Source: SpSt-77 sp049972045 (lineage in GTDB: Bacteria; Chloroflexota; Anaerolineae; B4-G1; DUEL01). Taken from it: a stretch of 13,654 nt of DNA. The DNA lies in the NCBI GenBank assembly GCA_049972045.1, contig JBMFKS010000081.1, positions 1 to 13,654 of the forward strand, in the 5' to 3' direction. The stretch's first letter is position 1, and each line of letters begins with the position of its first letter. This document shows, one piece after another, positions 1 to 7,420 of this stretch. The notes beneath the pieces were generated by a model that saw nothing but the letters and a program-made list of their open reading frames with translations, did not search any database and was not told where the DNA came from. A program made the translations under genes and the position numbers.

Positions 1-3000
1 CTCCGCGCCGCCCCCTCCGACTACGAATTCCCCGCCGGCGCCACCCTCATCCCCCTCGGCGCCGGCCAACCCAACGACCTGGCCCGCCGCAACGCCTACA
101 AAGAACTCTGGCGGGCCTTCTACAACGGCCCGCCCTCGCTGGCCTGGACCGCCGTCACCGCCACGGTGGACAGCACCGACTACAGCCCCGGCGCCGTCAT
201 CGGCGACCTGAGTGGCCCCTTCCATCGGGTCACCGCCTCCGGCCCCTTCACCATCCCCCGCGCCTTCGCCCTTCACCCGCGCCGGGTGGCCCTCTTCTAC
301 CCCACTGTCCGCGACGAGTATGGCCAGATCGTCGCCTGGGAAGAGGGTGACTTTGAGCAACTCTTCCGCGTCTACCTCTGGTGCGAGGAGACGCCGGGTG
401 GTCCGGGCAACCACAAGGGTTGCCTCTACTTTGACACCCTCACCGAGACGCAGGTCGCCGCCGACCTGGCCGATTACGACATCCTCATCCTCCCTGCCCT
501 GCGCGTCGGCTCTGCCGACGCGGTCATCGCCGCGCTGGGCGATGAGGGCCTGGACGCCATCGCCGCTTTCGTGCGCGGCGGCGGCTTCCTCTATGCCCAG
601 GCCGACGGAGCCGCCATCGCCGAGGCGGCCGGGTTGGTGCCGACCGGTACGGTGGACGTGGCGACGCGCGTCACCGACCCCGACAACCGCGGCCAATTGA
701 ACGTCCTCCTGCCCGACCATCCGCTGACCTTCTCCTGGCTCTCCAACACCACCTACGTCCTCAACGAACCACTCATCACCGCCACCGAAGGGCTGACCGT
801 CGTCGCCACCTTTGCAGACACCTCCCATCCCGGCTCCGTCGCCATCGGGATCGCCACGCCGGGCGACGGGCGCGTCGTCCTCTTCAACGGCCACCCCTCC
901 GCCAACATTGACGACCACCCCCAGGTGCTGGACGCGCTCCTCTGGGCGATGGGCGAGCGGGCCGGCATCTACGGCACCCTCTGCCAGCAGTACTCGGACG
1001 CCGTCCCCTGCGACGTCATCCCGGCCTACGAGCCAGGCGTGCCCATCCACATCACCACCACCTTCAAGAACTATTGGGACGGTCCGCTCGCCGACGTCGT
1101 CATCACCGAGACATTGCACGCAGGCTTTACCACCACGCTGGCATCCATCGTCCCCACGCCGACCGCCTTCATCACCAACCCCGACGGCACGACGACCATC
1201 GTCTTCACCCTGACCGAGGCCGCCCCCGGCGACACGTACTTCACCATCATCGCCTACACCGCCGCCCCCTCCGGCACCGCCCACAGCGCCCTGGTCAGCA
1301 CCGCCGAAGCCGATTATGTGGACCCCTTCTGGCCCACCGAGAACCATCCCGACGGCCTCCCGCGCCCCATCGTGCGCAACAGCCTGTGGGTCAACGCCCG
1401 GATGGCAGCACGCCTCGTCGGCGACCGGGATATTGAACTGGATGGCCTCTACCCGCTCCCCGCCGAGGGCTACTACTTTGACATCGCCCTGCCGCTGGAG
1501 AACAAAGAGGAGACCGGTGCCCACCGCATCCTCATCACCGACGTGGTGGCGCTCATCAGCCCCATCGTGGACGTGGACGACCAGCGCATCATCCCGCGTG
1601 TCGTCACCGACACCTGGAGCAACGGCGCGGCGCTTTCCCAGACCCTCTTCGCGCTGAATGAGGTCTTTTTCTACGAGACGCCCGTCCCCATCTACCCGCT
1701 CCCTGTCCACATAGACGGCGCGACGGTCATCACCACGGGCGTCGTCTATTCGCTGCCGACCTGGCTGAACGGCCCCCGCCTGGTCTACACCTACACGGGC
1801 GATTTCACCACCACGCCCGGCCTCTCCAACTCGGTCACCATCCCGCCGGAATTCGCCGATTACATCACCGTCACCGCCGAGGGCGACCTGCTCCTGCCGG
1901 CGCTAACGATGGTCTGGGATTTCGGCGAACTGCCCGCCTACGACTACCTCGAACCGGCGGTGCGCTACGGCCTCTTCAGCCACGAACTCCTCCACTGCAC
2001 CGTCTCCTTCACCAGCGACCCGGTCTCCCCCAGCCTGGTCCTGGAAGGCGCCGGCGGCTCGGTCTACACCAACCTGGGCGGCCATCCCATCCCCTACCAC
2101 GAGTACCTCTCCCACGGCGTCGTCCACATCCCCGTCCCGCCCCAGATGCCGCGCGTGACCTACACCGACATCTGGAGCCGCCCGCAGACGATGGAACTGC
2201 GCACCGTCTTTTACGACATCGTCCCCTTCCCGCCGCCGGAATACCACGCCGTGGTCAACACCACCTTTGAGATGCGGGCCGACCGGGACGGCGACGGCAT
2301 GGGCGAGACCCGCGTCCTGGAATTCCCCGCCCGCGAGGGCGCCGATCTGACGCTCTATCTCAAGACCTGGTCCAACTTCCACCCCGACATGCCGCCACTG
2401 CGCAAAGACGAGACCCTCATCGCCCAGGGCATGTTCCGCGGCCTGGGCTTTGACCTGCGCCCACGTACCGGTGACTGGTGGACCTCGTGGGCGCCGCTCC
2501 ACCTGCAGGGCTACCTCACCGAGACCGACCTGGTGACCGTCGTGACCGTCCCCGCCTACGACTACCTGTACTTCCAGCAGTACCTGGAGAGCCAGCGGCG
2601 CGAGGGACTGCTCATCAGTGCCACCCTCCGCACCTATCCCGATTTCCACCGCGAGGGCGTGATGAAGATTGACGACGGCGCCCGCTTCGTCTACCACCAG
2701 AAGGCCGTCGGCCCCAACCGCTACGAAGTCTATGACGCGCACGTCCAGGCGGTCTTTGGCCTCTCCGCCGACGCGCGCGTCCACAAAGCCGTCGCGCCGG
2801 TTCTGGTGGCGACCTTTGATGACCACGTCTACCACTTCCTGCGGATAGAGGACCCGTGGGACCCGCGCTGCGTCGGGTGGGAACCGTTCATCAAATCCTA
2901 CGGCTTTGGCGACCTGGCGGCGACGGTCTACGTGGGCGGGCGGCACGGGCCGGAACTCCTCTGGCCGCGCGTGCCCCCCGGCGGCAAGACCCAGATTCGG

Positions 3001-4296
3001 CTGGAAATCCGCAACAACCAGACCGGCATCACGCTGACGAACCTCGCCATCACCCCGACCGCCCCGGCGGGCATCACCGTCACCCTGCGCAGCGTCACCG
3101 AGACCGAAGCGGTGGAGCCGCTCTTCCTTGACTTCCCCTTCCTGCACGAGACGACCGTCCCCGAGGGCTGGCGCACCGTCTGGTACTACGACGTGGAGGT
3201 CAGCCCGGCCTTCACCGACACCGGCCGGGTGCACGAAGTCCCGTTTGAGGCCAGCGCCAACGGCCTGCCTGCCGACTTCCGGATACCCGCCGCCGAGATC
3301 GGCGTGGGCGTTCCCGGCGCCTGCATCCAGACCGTCTGGGGGCAGGCGACCGGCCTGCAACTGGAGGACCTCCTGCCGCCGTGGGCCAGCCCGCTGGACG
3401 CCCGGCTGGCGAATAGCGACGAAGCGGCCTGGCTGGAAGGGGCTCTCGCCCTGGGCGACGTGACCTCGGCCACCACCATCTTTGACGGCCTGCGGCCCGT
3501 CGCCTTCGTCACAACGACCCTCGCCGACGGCACGCTCGTCTCCTTCACCCTGCCGGTATCCGATACGTACGACGCGACGCAGATGCCGTGGCTGGAGAAC
3601 GGCCGGCGCTCCGGCGAGATGTACGTCGTCTTCAAATCCCACGCGCAGATTGACGCCAGCGGCACGGCGGTCATCAACTATGGCCCCGTCATCACCTACA
3701 CCGACAACTTTGCGCGGGTCTACACCCACACCGGCAGCCTGCAGACAGTAGAAGTCCACGGCGCGGCGCTGGTGGTGACCTACACGGTGGACGCCATCAC
3801 CGACACGCGGGATGGCACGCGGGTGCCGGGCGTGGTGCGCGACGTGCTGAACCAGGCCGCCGTGACGGTGGACGTCTTCAACCGGGGCGACTATATCGCC
3901 AAATCCGTCCGCGTCACGGTCACCTTCGCTTCGGGCGTGACGCTGACGGCCACCACCTGGCCGACAGCAGCACAGGGCGCGGACTGGGTGGCCTTCGCGC
4001 TGCCGGACATCCCGCCGGGCGCGTGGGTGGGCATCGGGCTGGTGCTGGAGTTCGTCCCTGGCGAGACGGGGCCGTGGATCCAGTCGCCGCCGCAGTCGTA
4101 CCGGCCCATCGCCTTCACCGACGGGCGCTACGTCCACGAGTTCCCGTTTGCGGCGCTGGTGCCGCGCACCGTCGTGGTGGTGGACCGGCTGGCGGGCCCG
4201 CTGGAACTGAGGGCATATACCCGCATCTGGCGGGTCTACCTGCCGCTGGTGACGCGGAACTACCGCGTGCCCTGGTGGCCGCAGGCGGTGCCGTGA
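1..4296 (+). CDS. Giant secreted multidomain protein, 5' end outside window
   Basis: The reading frame is open from base 1, so the gene begins upstream; 1,431 codons are visible before TGA at 4294-4296. A GTG at 166 exists but is internal, because the 55 codons before it are protein-like. Visible residues about 95-320 resemble a class I glutamine-amidotransferase-like alpha/beta fold, with strands DYDILILP and GRVVLFNGHPS and a turn GGGFLYAQ. No convincing catalytic triad was identified, so an enzymatic role is not claimed. Residues about 345-450 look like a DUF11/Ig-like beta-sandwich domain, and the rest is long Thr/Val-rich beta-type sequence of the adhesin or S-layer type. The C-terminus has VYLPLVTRN at 4234-4260 and no membrane anchor or LPXTG signal. 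Likely an extracellular structural or adhesive protein; no precise function is supported. Codon use changes along the gene: the first ~2.7 kb strongly prefers C at third positions, while the last ~600 bp uses far more G. Confidence 0.85.
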   Translation, partial: LRAAPSDYEFPAGATLIPLGAGQPNDLARRNAYKELWRAFYNGPPSLAWTAVTATVDSTDYSPGAVIGDLSGPFHRVTASGPFTIPRAFALHPRRVALFYPTVRDEYGQIVAWEEGDFEQLFRVYLWCEETPGGPGNHKGCLYFDTLTETQVAADLADYDILILPALRVGSADAVIAALGDEGLDAIAAFVRGGGFLYAQADGAAIAEAAGLVPTGTVDVATRVTDPDNRGQLNVLLPDHPLTFSWLSNTTYVLNEPLITATEGLTVVATFADTSHPGSVAIGIATPGDGRVVLFNGHPSANIDDHPQVLDALLWAMGERAGIYGTLCQQYSDAVPCDVIPAYEPGVPIHITTTFKNYWDGPLADVVITETLHAGFTTTLASIVPTPTAFITNPDGTTTIVFTLTEAAPGDTYFTIIAYTAAPSGTAHSALVSTAEADYVDPFWPTENHPDGLPRPIVRNSLWVNARMAARLVGDRDIELDGLYPLPAEGYYFDIALPLENKEETGAHRILITDVVALISPIVDVDDQRIIPRVVTDTWSNGAALSQTLFALNEVFFYETPVPIYPLPVHIDGATVITTGVVYSLPTWLNGPRLVYTYTGDFTTTPGLSNSVTIPPEFADYITVTAEGDLLLPALTMVWDFGELPAYDYLEPAVRYGLFSHELLHCTVSFTSDPVSPSLVLEGAGGSVYTNLGGHPIPYHEYLSHGVVHIPVPPQMPRVTYTDIWSRPQTMELRTVFYDIVPFPPPEYHAVVNTTFEMRADRDGDGMGETRVLEFPAREGADLTLYLKTWSNFHPDMPPLRKDETLIAQGMFRGLGFDLRPRTGDWWTSWAPLHLQGYLTETDLVTVVTVPAYDYLYFQQYLESQRREGLLISATLRTYPDFHREGVMKIDDGARFVYHQKAVGPNRYEVYDAHVQAVFGLSADARVHKAVAPVLVATFDDHVYHFLRIEDPWDPRCVGWEPFIKSYGFGDLAATVYVGGRHGPELLWPRVPPGGKTQIRLEIRNNQTGITLTNLAITPTAPAGITVTLRSVTETEAVEPLFLDFPFLHETTVPEGWRTVWYYDVEVSPAFTDTGRVHEVPFEASANGLPADFRIPAAEIGVGVPGACIQTVWGQATGLQLEDLLPPWASPLDARLANSDEAAWLEGALALGDVTSATTIFDGLRPVAFVTTTLADGTLVSFTLPVSDTYDATQMPWLENGRRSGEMYVVFKSHAQIDASGTAVINYGPVITYTDNFARVYTHTGSLQTVEVHGAALVVTYTVDAITDTRDGTRVPGVVRDVLNQAAVTVDVFNRGDYIAKSVRVTVTFASGVTLTATTWPTAAQGADWVAFALPDIPPGAWVGIGLVLEFVPGETGPWIQSPPQSYRPIAFTDGRYVHEFPFAALVPRTVVVVDRLAGPLELRAYTRIWRVYLPLVTRNYRVPWWPQAVP

Positions 4297-4339
4297 GCGA
4301 CCGGGAGGTGCAGAGGGCTCATCGTTCCGGGAGGTCGCT

Positions 4340-5173
4340 ATGAAAACCCTATGGAGGGGTCTCCTCGCTTTGCTGGTCAGCCTGGGGGTCGGAGCACTGG
4401 CCCATGCCCAGCAACCGCCCCCGATTCCGGTCCGGTACCCCGACCTGAGCGTGGGTGTCCTTTCCGAAGACCCCGGCTACGGCGAACGCTGGAGCACCGA
4501 AATCTTCCCCTTCGGCAACTACGTCGGCCCGACGACAGGGCGGGACGTCTTCTGCCGGACCTATCTGCGGTTCCCGATTTCGCCCCACCCTCCCGAATCC
4601 ATCGCGCGGGCGGTGCTGAACGTCTATGTGGATGATTACTGGCCCGGGCCGGGGGGCGCGCCGATGTCGGTCTATCCGGTCGTTGAGGACTGGCCTGCCG
4701 GGGTGGACTGGGGTGATATGACGACCTGGCCTGAACTGGGGAGCCCGGTGGCCACGATCCAGGTCACTTCCGATGGGGGCTGGTTCACCTGGGACGTGAC
4801 CGGGCTGGTGCGGGAGTGGGCCTCCGGGGCGCGGCCCAACGACGGGCTGGCGCTGGCGGCGGCGGACCTGCCCTCCACGGCGGCCAACTGGGCCGCCGCC
4901 CGCCGCCTGACGGCGGGGGATCCGGCGACCCGGCCCTATCTGGAGATCACATGGGTGACCCCCACGGAGACCCCCGCGCCTCCGTCTGCCCCGTCTCCTC
5001 CCGCGCCTCCACCCTCCCCGACCCCCACCCCCGCCCCGGCCCTCCTGCCGGAGACGGGAGGCGAGTCGGCCGGAATGGGAGGATGGCTTCTGATCCTCGG
5101 GCTGGTTCTCCTGGCGCTGGGGCTGATTGCGCGCCGGCCAGCCTTCTGGTCACATGCCGGTGGTCAAGGTTGA
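4340..5173 (+). CDS. DNRLRE-domain surface protein with LPETG sorting signal
   Basis: The product has 277 residues. ATG at 4340 follows a Shine-Dalgarno GGGAGGT (4329-4335). Residues 1-24 form a signal peptide with a cleavage site near AHA-QQ. Residues about 33-205 match the DNRLRE/CBM96-like beta-sandwich pattern: YLRFPI (75-80), a strand ARAVLNVYV, W-rich turns, WDVTGLVREWASG (151-163), and RPYLEITW (198-205) at the end. Residues 208-235 are a Pro/Thr/Ser-rich stalk. LPETGG (236-241) is followed by a hydrophobic segment (about 248-264) and RR (265-266), which is the classic sortase substrate arrangement, so the protein is probably linked covalently to the wall or surface. It lies 43 bp after the giant secreted protein and 31 bp before moeA on the same strand. 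DNRLRE domains occur in carbohydrate-active and cell-surface proteins; the ligand cannot be read from sequence. Confidence 0.88.
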   Translation: MKTLWRGLLALLVSLGVGALAHAQQPPPIPVRYPDLSVGVLSEDPGYGERWSTEIFPFGNYVGPTTGRDVFCRTYLRFPISPHPPESIARAVLNVYVDDYWPGPGGAPMSVYPVVEDWPAGVDWGDMTTWPELGSPVATIQVTSDGGWFTWDVTGLVREWASGARPNDGLALAAADLPSTAANWAAARRLTAGDPATRPYLEITWVTPTETPAPPSAPSPPAPPPSPTPTPAPALLPETGGESAGMGGWLLILGLVLLALGLIARRPAFWSHAGGQG

Positions 5174-5204
5174 GTTCACCGTGACTTTGAGCGAAAGGAG
5201 TGCG

Positions 5205-6461
5205 ATGCAGGACGAACGGAGACCGGTGCTCAGTGTGGAGGAGGCGCTGGAGCGGATTCTGGCGACGGTGAGAGTGCTGGAGCCGGAACGGGTGCCGATC
5301 CTGGAGGCGCTGGGACGAGTGCTGGCGGAGGAGGTGGTGGCGGACCGGGACATCCCGCCGCTGGCCAATTCGGCGATGGACGGCTACGCCGTCCGCGCCG
5401 CCGACGTGGCCCGGGTGCCGGTCCGCCTGCGGGTGATCGCCGAGGCCCCGGCCGGCCGCCTCTGCCCGGTGGAAGTGGAGCCGGGCACCGCGGTGCGCAT
5501 CATGACCGGCGCCCCGATCCCGAGGGGCGCCGATGCCGTCGTCCCCTTTGAGCACACCCGGTTGCAAAGTACGTCGGATTGCCAATCCGACTTCCAGGAG
5601 ATTGCCGACGGGGAATGGGTGGAGGTCCTGCGGGAGACCCGCCCCGGGGCCAACATTCGGGAGGCCGGGGAGGACGTGCGCGCGGGCCAGGTCGTCCTCT
5701 CCCCGGGCCGTGTCCTGCGCCCTCAAGAGATCGGCATGCTGGCCGCGCTGGGCCGGACCGAGGTCGCCGTGGTCCGGCGGCCCCGGGTGGCGATCCTGGC
5801 CACCGGCGACGAGGTCGTCCCGCCCTGGGAGACCCCCGGTCCGGGCCAGATTCGGGACGCCAACTCCTACACCGTCGCCGCGCAGGTGCGGAAGTACGGC
5901 GGCATCCCCCTCATCCTGGGGGTCGCCCGAGACGAGGAGACCCTCATCCGGGAGGGGGTCCGCCGCGCCCTGGCAGAGCGGGCCGACCTGATTGTCACGT
6001 CCGGCGGCGTCTCTATCGGCGATTTTGACCTGGTCAAGCAGGTGCTGGCGACCGAAGGGGAGATGCGCTTCTGGTCGCTGAACATGAAGCCGGGGCGACC
6101 GCTGGCCTTCGGCGTTGTCGGTGGGATCCCGTTGGTTGGCCTGCCGGGCAATCCCGTCTCGGCGATGATCGCCACTGAACTCTTCGTCCGTCCGGCCTTG
6201 CTGAAGATGCAGGGCTTTACCCAATGGCCCTGGCCCGAACTGCGCGCCCGCCTGACCGACCCCATTACCCGCAAGGACGGCCGTCGTCACTACCTGCGGG
6301 TGCGGTTGCGGGAGACGCCTGAGGGCTGGGAGGCGACTCTCACCGGCGACCAGGGCTCCGGCATCCTCTTCTCGCTGGTCCAGGCCGACGGTCTGGCCGT
6401 CATCCCCGAGGACGTGGACCACCTGCCCGCCGGAGCAGAAGTGCGGGTGTTGGTGGTGTAG
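5205..6461 (+). CDS. moeA: Molybdopterin molybdenumtransferase MoeA
   Basis: The product has 418 residues, close to the usual ~400 of the family. MoeA inserts molybdate into adenylylated molybdopterin in the last step of cytoplasmic molybdenum cofactor synthesis. Visible hallmarks are NSAMDGYAVRAADV (55-68), GTAVRIMTGAPIPRGADAV (94-112), GANIREAGEDV (148-158), VAILATGDEVV (195-205), the MPT-binding loop TSGGVSIGDFD (265-275), MKPGRPLAFG (294-303) and GLPGNPVSA (312-320). ATG at 5205 is chosen because AAAGGAG (5194-5200) lies 4 nt upstream. A longer reading from a GTG at 5127 would overlap the preceding gene and adds no MoeA-like sequence. Residues about 119-132 look like an insertion encoded around a perfect palindrome (5573-5591). 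No other molybdenum cofactor gene is in the window, so the partners and dependent enzymes lie elsewhere. The gene may be co-transcribed with the surface protein gene before it. Confidence 0.96.
   Translation: MQDERRPVLSVEEALERILATVRVLEPERVPILEALGRVLAEEVVADRDIPPLANSAMDGYAVRAADVARVPVRLRVIAEAPAGRLCPVEVEPGTAVRIMTGAPIPRGADAVVPFEHTRLQSTSDCQSDFQEIADGEWVEVLRETRPGANIREAGEDVRAGQVVLSPGRVLRPQEIGMLAALGRTEVAVVRRPRVAILATGDEVVPPWETPGPGQIRDANSYTVAAQVRKYGGIPLILGVARDEETLIREGVRRALAERADLIVTSGGVSIGDFDLVKQVLATEGEMRFWSLNMKPGRPLAFGVVGGIPLVGLPGNPVSAMIATELFVRPALLKMQGFTQWPWPELRARLTDPITRKDGRRHYLRVRLRETPEGWEATLTGDQGSGILFSLVQADGLAVIPEDVDHLPAGAEVRVLVV
5573..5591. repeat. Palindromic repeat inserted in frame in moeA
   Basis: GTCGGATT-GCC-AATCCGAC is a perfect 8-bp inverted repeat with a 3-nt loop. 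The surrounding bases (AAGTAC before, TTCCAG after) extend the symmetry if a 3-nt ACG is looped out. It encodes part of the polar stretch at MoeA residues about 119-132, which falls between the conserved VPFEHT and VEVLRETRPGAN segments, where family members usually have a short variable loop. The composition (palindrome, AT-richer core) differs from the GC-rich surroundings. It looks like one copy of a dispersed short palindromic repeat that kept the frame open. The copy number in the genome is unknown. Confidence 0.6.
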
Positions 6462-6480
6462 GGGACAGGAACGGGATATG

Positions 6481-6535
6481 GGATTGACAGGATTGACAGG
6501 ATTGGGGAATCTTGTAAATCCTGTAAATCCTGTCC
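6481..6535. repeat. Nine-nt periodic inverted repeat, possible moeA terminator
   Basis: The left arm (6481-6503) repeats a 9-nt ATTGACAGG-type unit. The right arm (6508-6530) is its reverse complement at 20 of 23 positions, with a GGGG loop between them. The hairpin starts 20 nt after the moeA stop codon and could end moeA transcription, although no T-run follows. Short periodic units of this kind (GATTGACAGG / AATCCTGTAA) are familiar as dispersed intergenic repeats in many bacteria, so a repeat that happens to form a hairpin is as likely as a dedicated terminator. Confidence 0.65.
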
Positions 6536-6537
6536 AT

Positions 6538-6579
6538 ACGGAACACGCAGTACGCAATACGCAGTACGTGAAACGTGAA
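6538..6579 (+). repeat. Tandem heptamer array (six units) at methyltransferase start
   Basis: Six consecutive 7-nt units each begin with ACG: ACGGAAC, ACGCAGT, ACGCAAT, ACGCAGT, ACGTGAA, ACGTGAA. They run without interruption from 6538 to 6579. The only usable start codon of the downstream methyltransferase (GTG 6575-6577) lies inside the sixth unit. Heptamer tandem repeats of this sort resemble the STRR repeats of filamentous cyanobacteria in form; a common origin is not implied. Confidence 0.8.
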
Positions 6580-7420
6580 GCGGGAAAAGCGAGCCCCATG
6601 CTCGGATATAGACCTGACCCGCTGGCGGGAGTACGAGCACATCTGGACGGACTCCCTCTGGCTGATTGAGGCGCGCGACCGCACCGGCGGCCACCAACTG
6701 GATTACCACGGCAACTTCGTTCCCCAGATTGCCACCCAGACCTACCTGCGCTACACGCGGGAGGACGACATCGTCCTGGACCTGTTCCTGGGGTCGGGGA
6801 CCAGTGCCATAGAGGCGGTGCGGCTGAACCGCCGTTTCGTGGGCGTGGAACTGAACCCCGACCTGGTGAAATACGTCCGGAGGAAAATCCCGGCGGACCT
6901 GCTGGACCGGCGCATCCACATCCTGCAGGGCGACAGCACCCAGGAGGAGACGGCCCGGCGAGTGCGGGAGGTCCTGGGGACAATGGGCGCCGAGCGCGCG
7001 CATCTCCTCATCCTGCACCCGCCCTACCACGACATCATCCGCTTCTCCGACCTCTCCGCCGACCTCTCCAACGCGCCGGACCTGGAGACGTTTCTGGACC
7101 GGTTTGAGGCCGTTGCCCGGCACGGGTTGGACCTGCTGGCGCCGGGCCGCTTCGCCGTCCTGGTCATCGGCGATAAGTATGCGCGCGGAGAACTGGTCCC
7201 CCTGGGCTTCTACTGCCTAGAGCGCTGCCGGCGGGTGGGCTTTCGGCCCAAAGCGATTGTGGTCAAGAACATCACCGGCAACGAGCGGGGCAAGGGCAGG
7301 ACCAATCACCTCTGGCGCTACCGCGCGCTGGCCGGGGGCTACTACATCTTCAAACATGAATACGTAATGATCCTCTTCAAGCCGGACAACGCAGCACAGA
7401 ATACGGAACATGGCCCTTGA
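6575..7420 (+). CDS. Orphan DNA methyltransferase (N4-cytosine/N6-adenine type)
   Basis: The product has 281 residues with an S-adenosylmethionine-dependent amino-methyltransferase fold of the N6_N4_Mtase type. A motif X-like segment YHGNFVPQIATQ (44-55) comes first, then motif I DLFLGSGT (69-76), motif II GVELNPD (90-96), and motif IV-like LHPPY (147-151), where D/N/S-PPY is more usual. The order X-I-IV differs from the IV-first order of beta-class enzymes. The C-terminal part (about 226-270) holds the conserved-looking RYRALAGGYYIFKHEYV (249-265), which may contribute to target recognition. GTG at 6575 is the first possible start after an in-frame TGA at 6569-6571. It lies in a heptamer repeat and has no Shine-Dalgarno. 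The last ~11 residues are encoded by a second heptamer array. No restriction endonuclease is adjacent, so it appears to be an orphan modification or regulatory methyltransferase. Adenine versus cytosine specificity is not decided. Confidence 0.85.
   Translation: MKREKRAPCSDIDLTRWREYEHIWTDSLWLIEARDRTGGHQLDYHGNFVPQIATQTYLRYTREDDIVLDLFLGSGTSAIEAVRLNRRFVGVELNPDLVKYVRRKIPADLLDRRIHILQGDSTQEETARRVREVLGTMGAERAHLLILHPPYHDIIRFSDLSADLSNAPDLETFLDRFEAVARHGLDLLAPGRFAVLVIGDKYARGELVPLGFYCLERCRRVGFRPKAIVVKNITGNERGKGRTNHLWRYRALAGGYYIFKHEYVMILFKPDNAAQNTEHGP
7389..7409 (+). repeat. Tandem heptamer array (three units) at methyltransferase end
   Basis: Three 7-nt units, ACGCAGC, ACAGAAT and ACGGAAC, run directly up to the ATG (7410) of the next gene. 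ACGGAAC is identical to the first unit of the array at 6538, and the phase and orientation are the same. They encode the polar tail of the methyltransferase and occupy the place where the Shine-Dalgarno of the next gene would be expected. Confidence 0.65.

Noticed and set aside
166..168. GTG as start of the giant protein
   Set aside because: The frame is open and protein-like for the 55 codons before it, and there is no ribosome site.
1903..4137. Long open frame on the minus strand (744 codons) opposite the giant gene
   Set aside because: The product is Gly/Arg/Val/Asp-rich low complexity with no recognisable domain. It follows from the C-ending codon bias of the plus-strand gene, which has clear protein features.
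5127..5204. Upstream GTG extension of moeA
   Set aside because: It overlaps the preceding gene, has no ribosome site and adds residues unlike MoeA; ATG 5205 has AAAGGAG at 4 nt.
6481..6579. CRISPR array
   Set aside because: The units are 9 and 7 nt long and contiguous, with no spacers and no cas genes nearby.
4947..6983. Long open frame on the minus strand (678 codons) opposite the surface protein gene, moeA and the methyltransferase
   Set aside because: It runs across three well-supported plus-strand genes and gives a Pro/Gly/Arg/His-rich product without domains.
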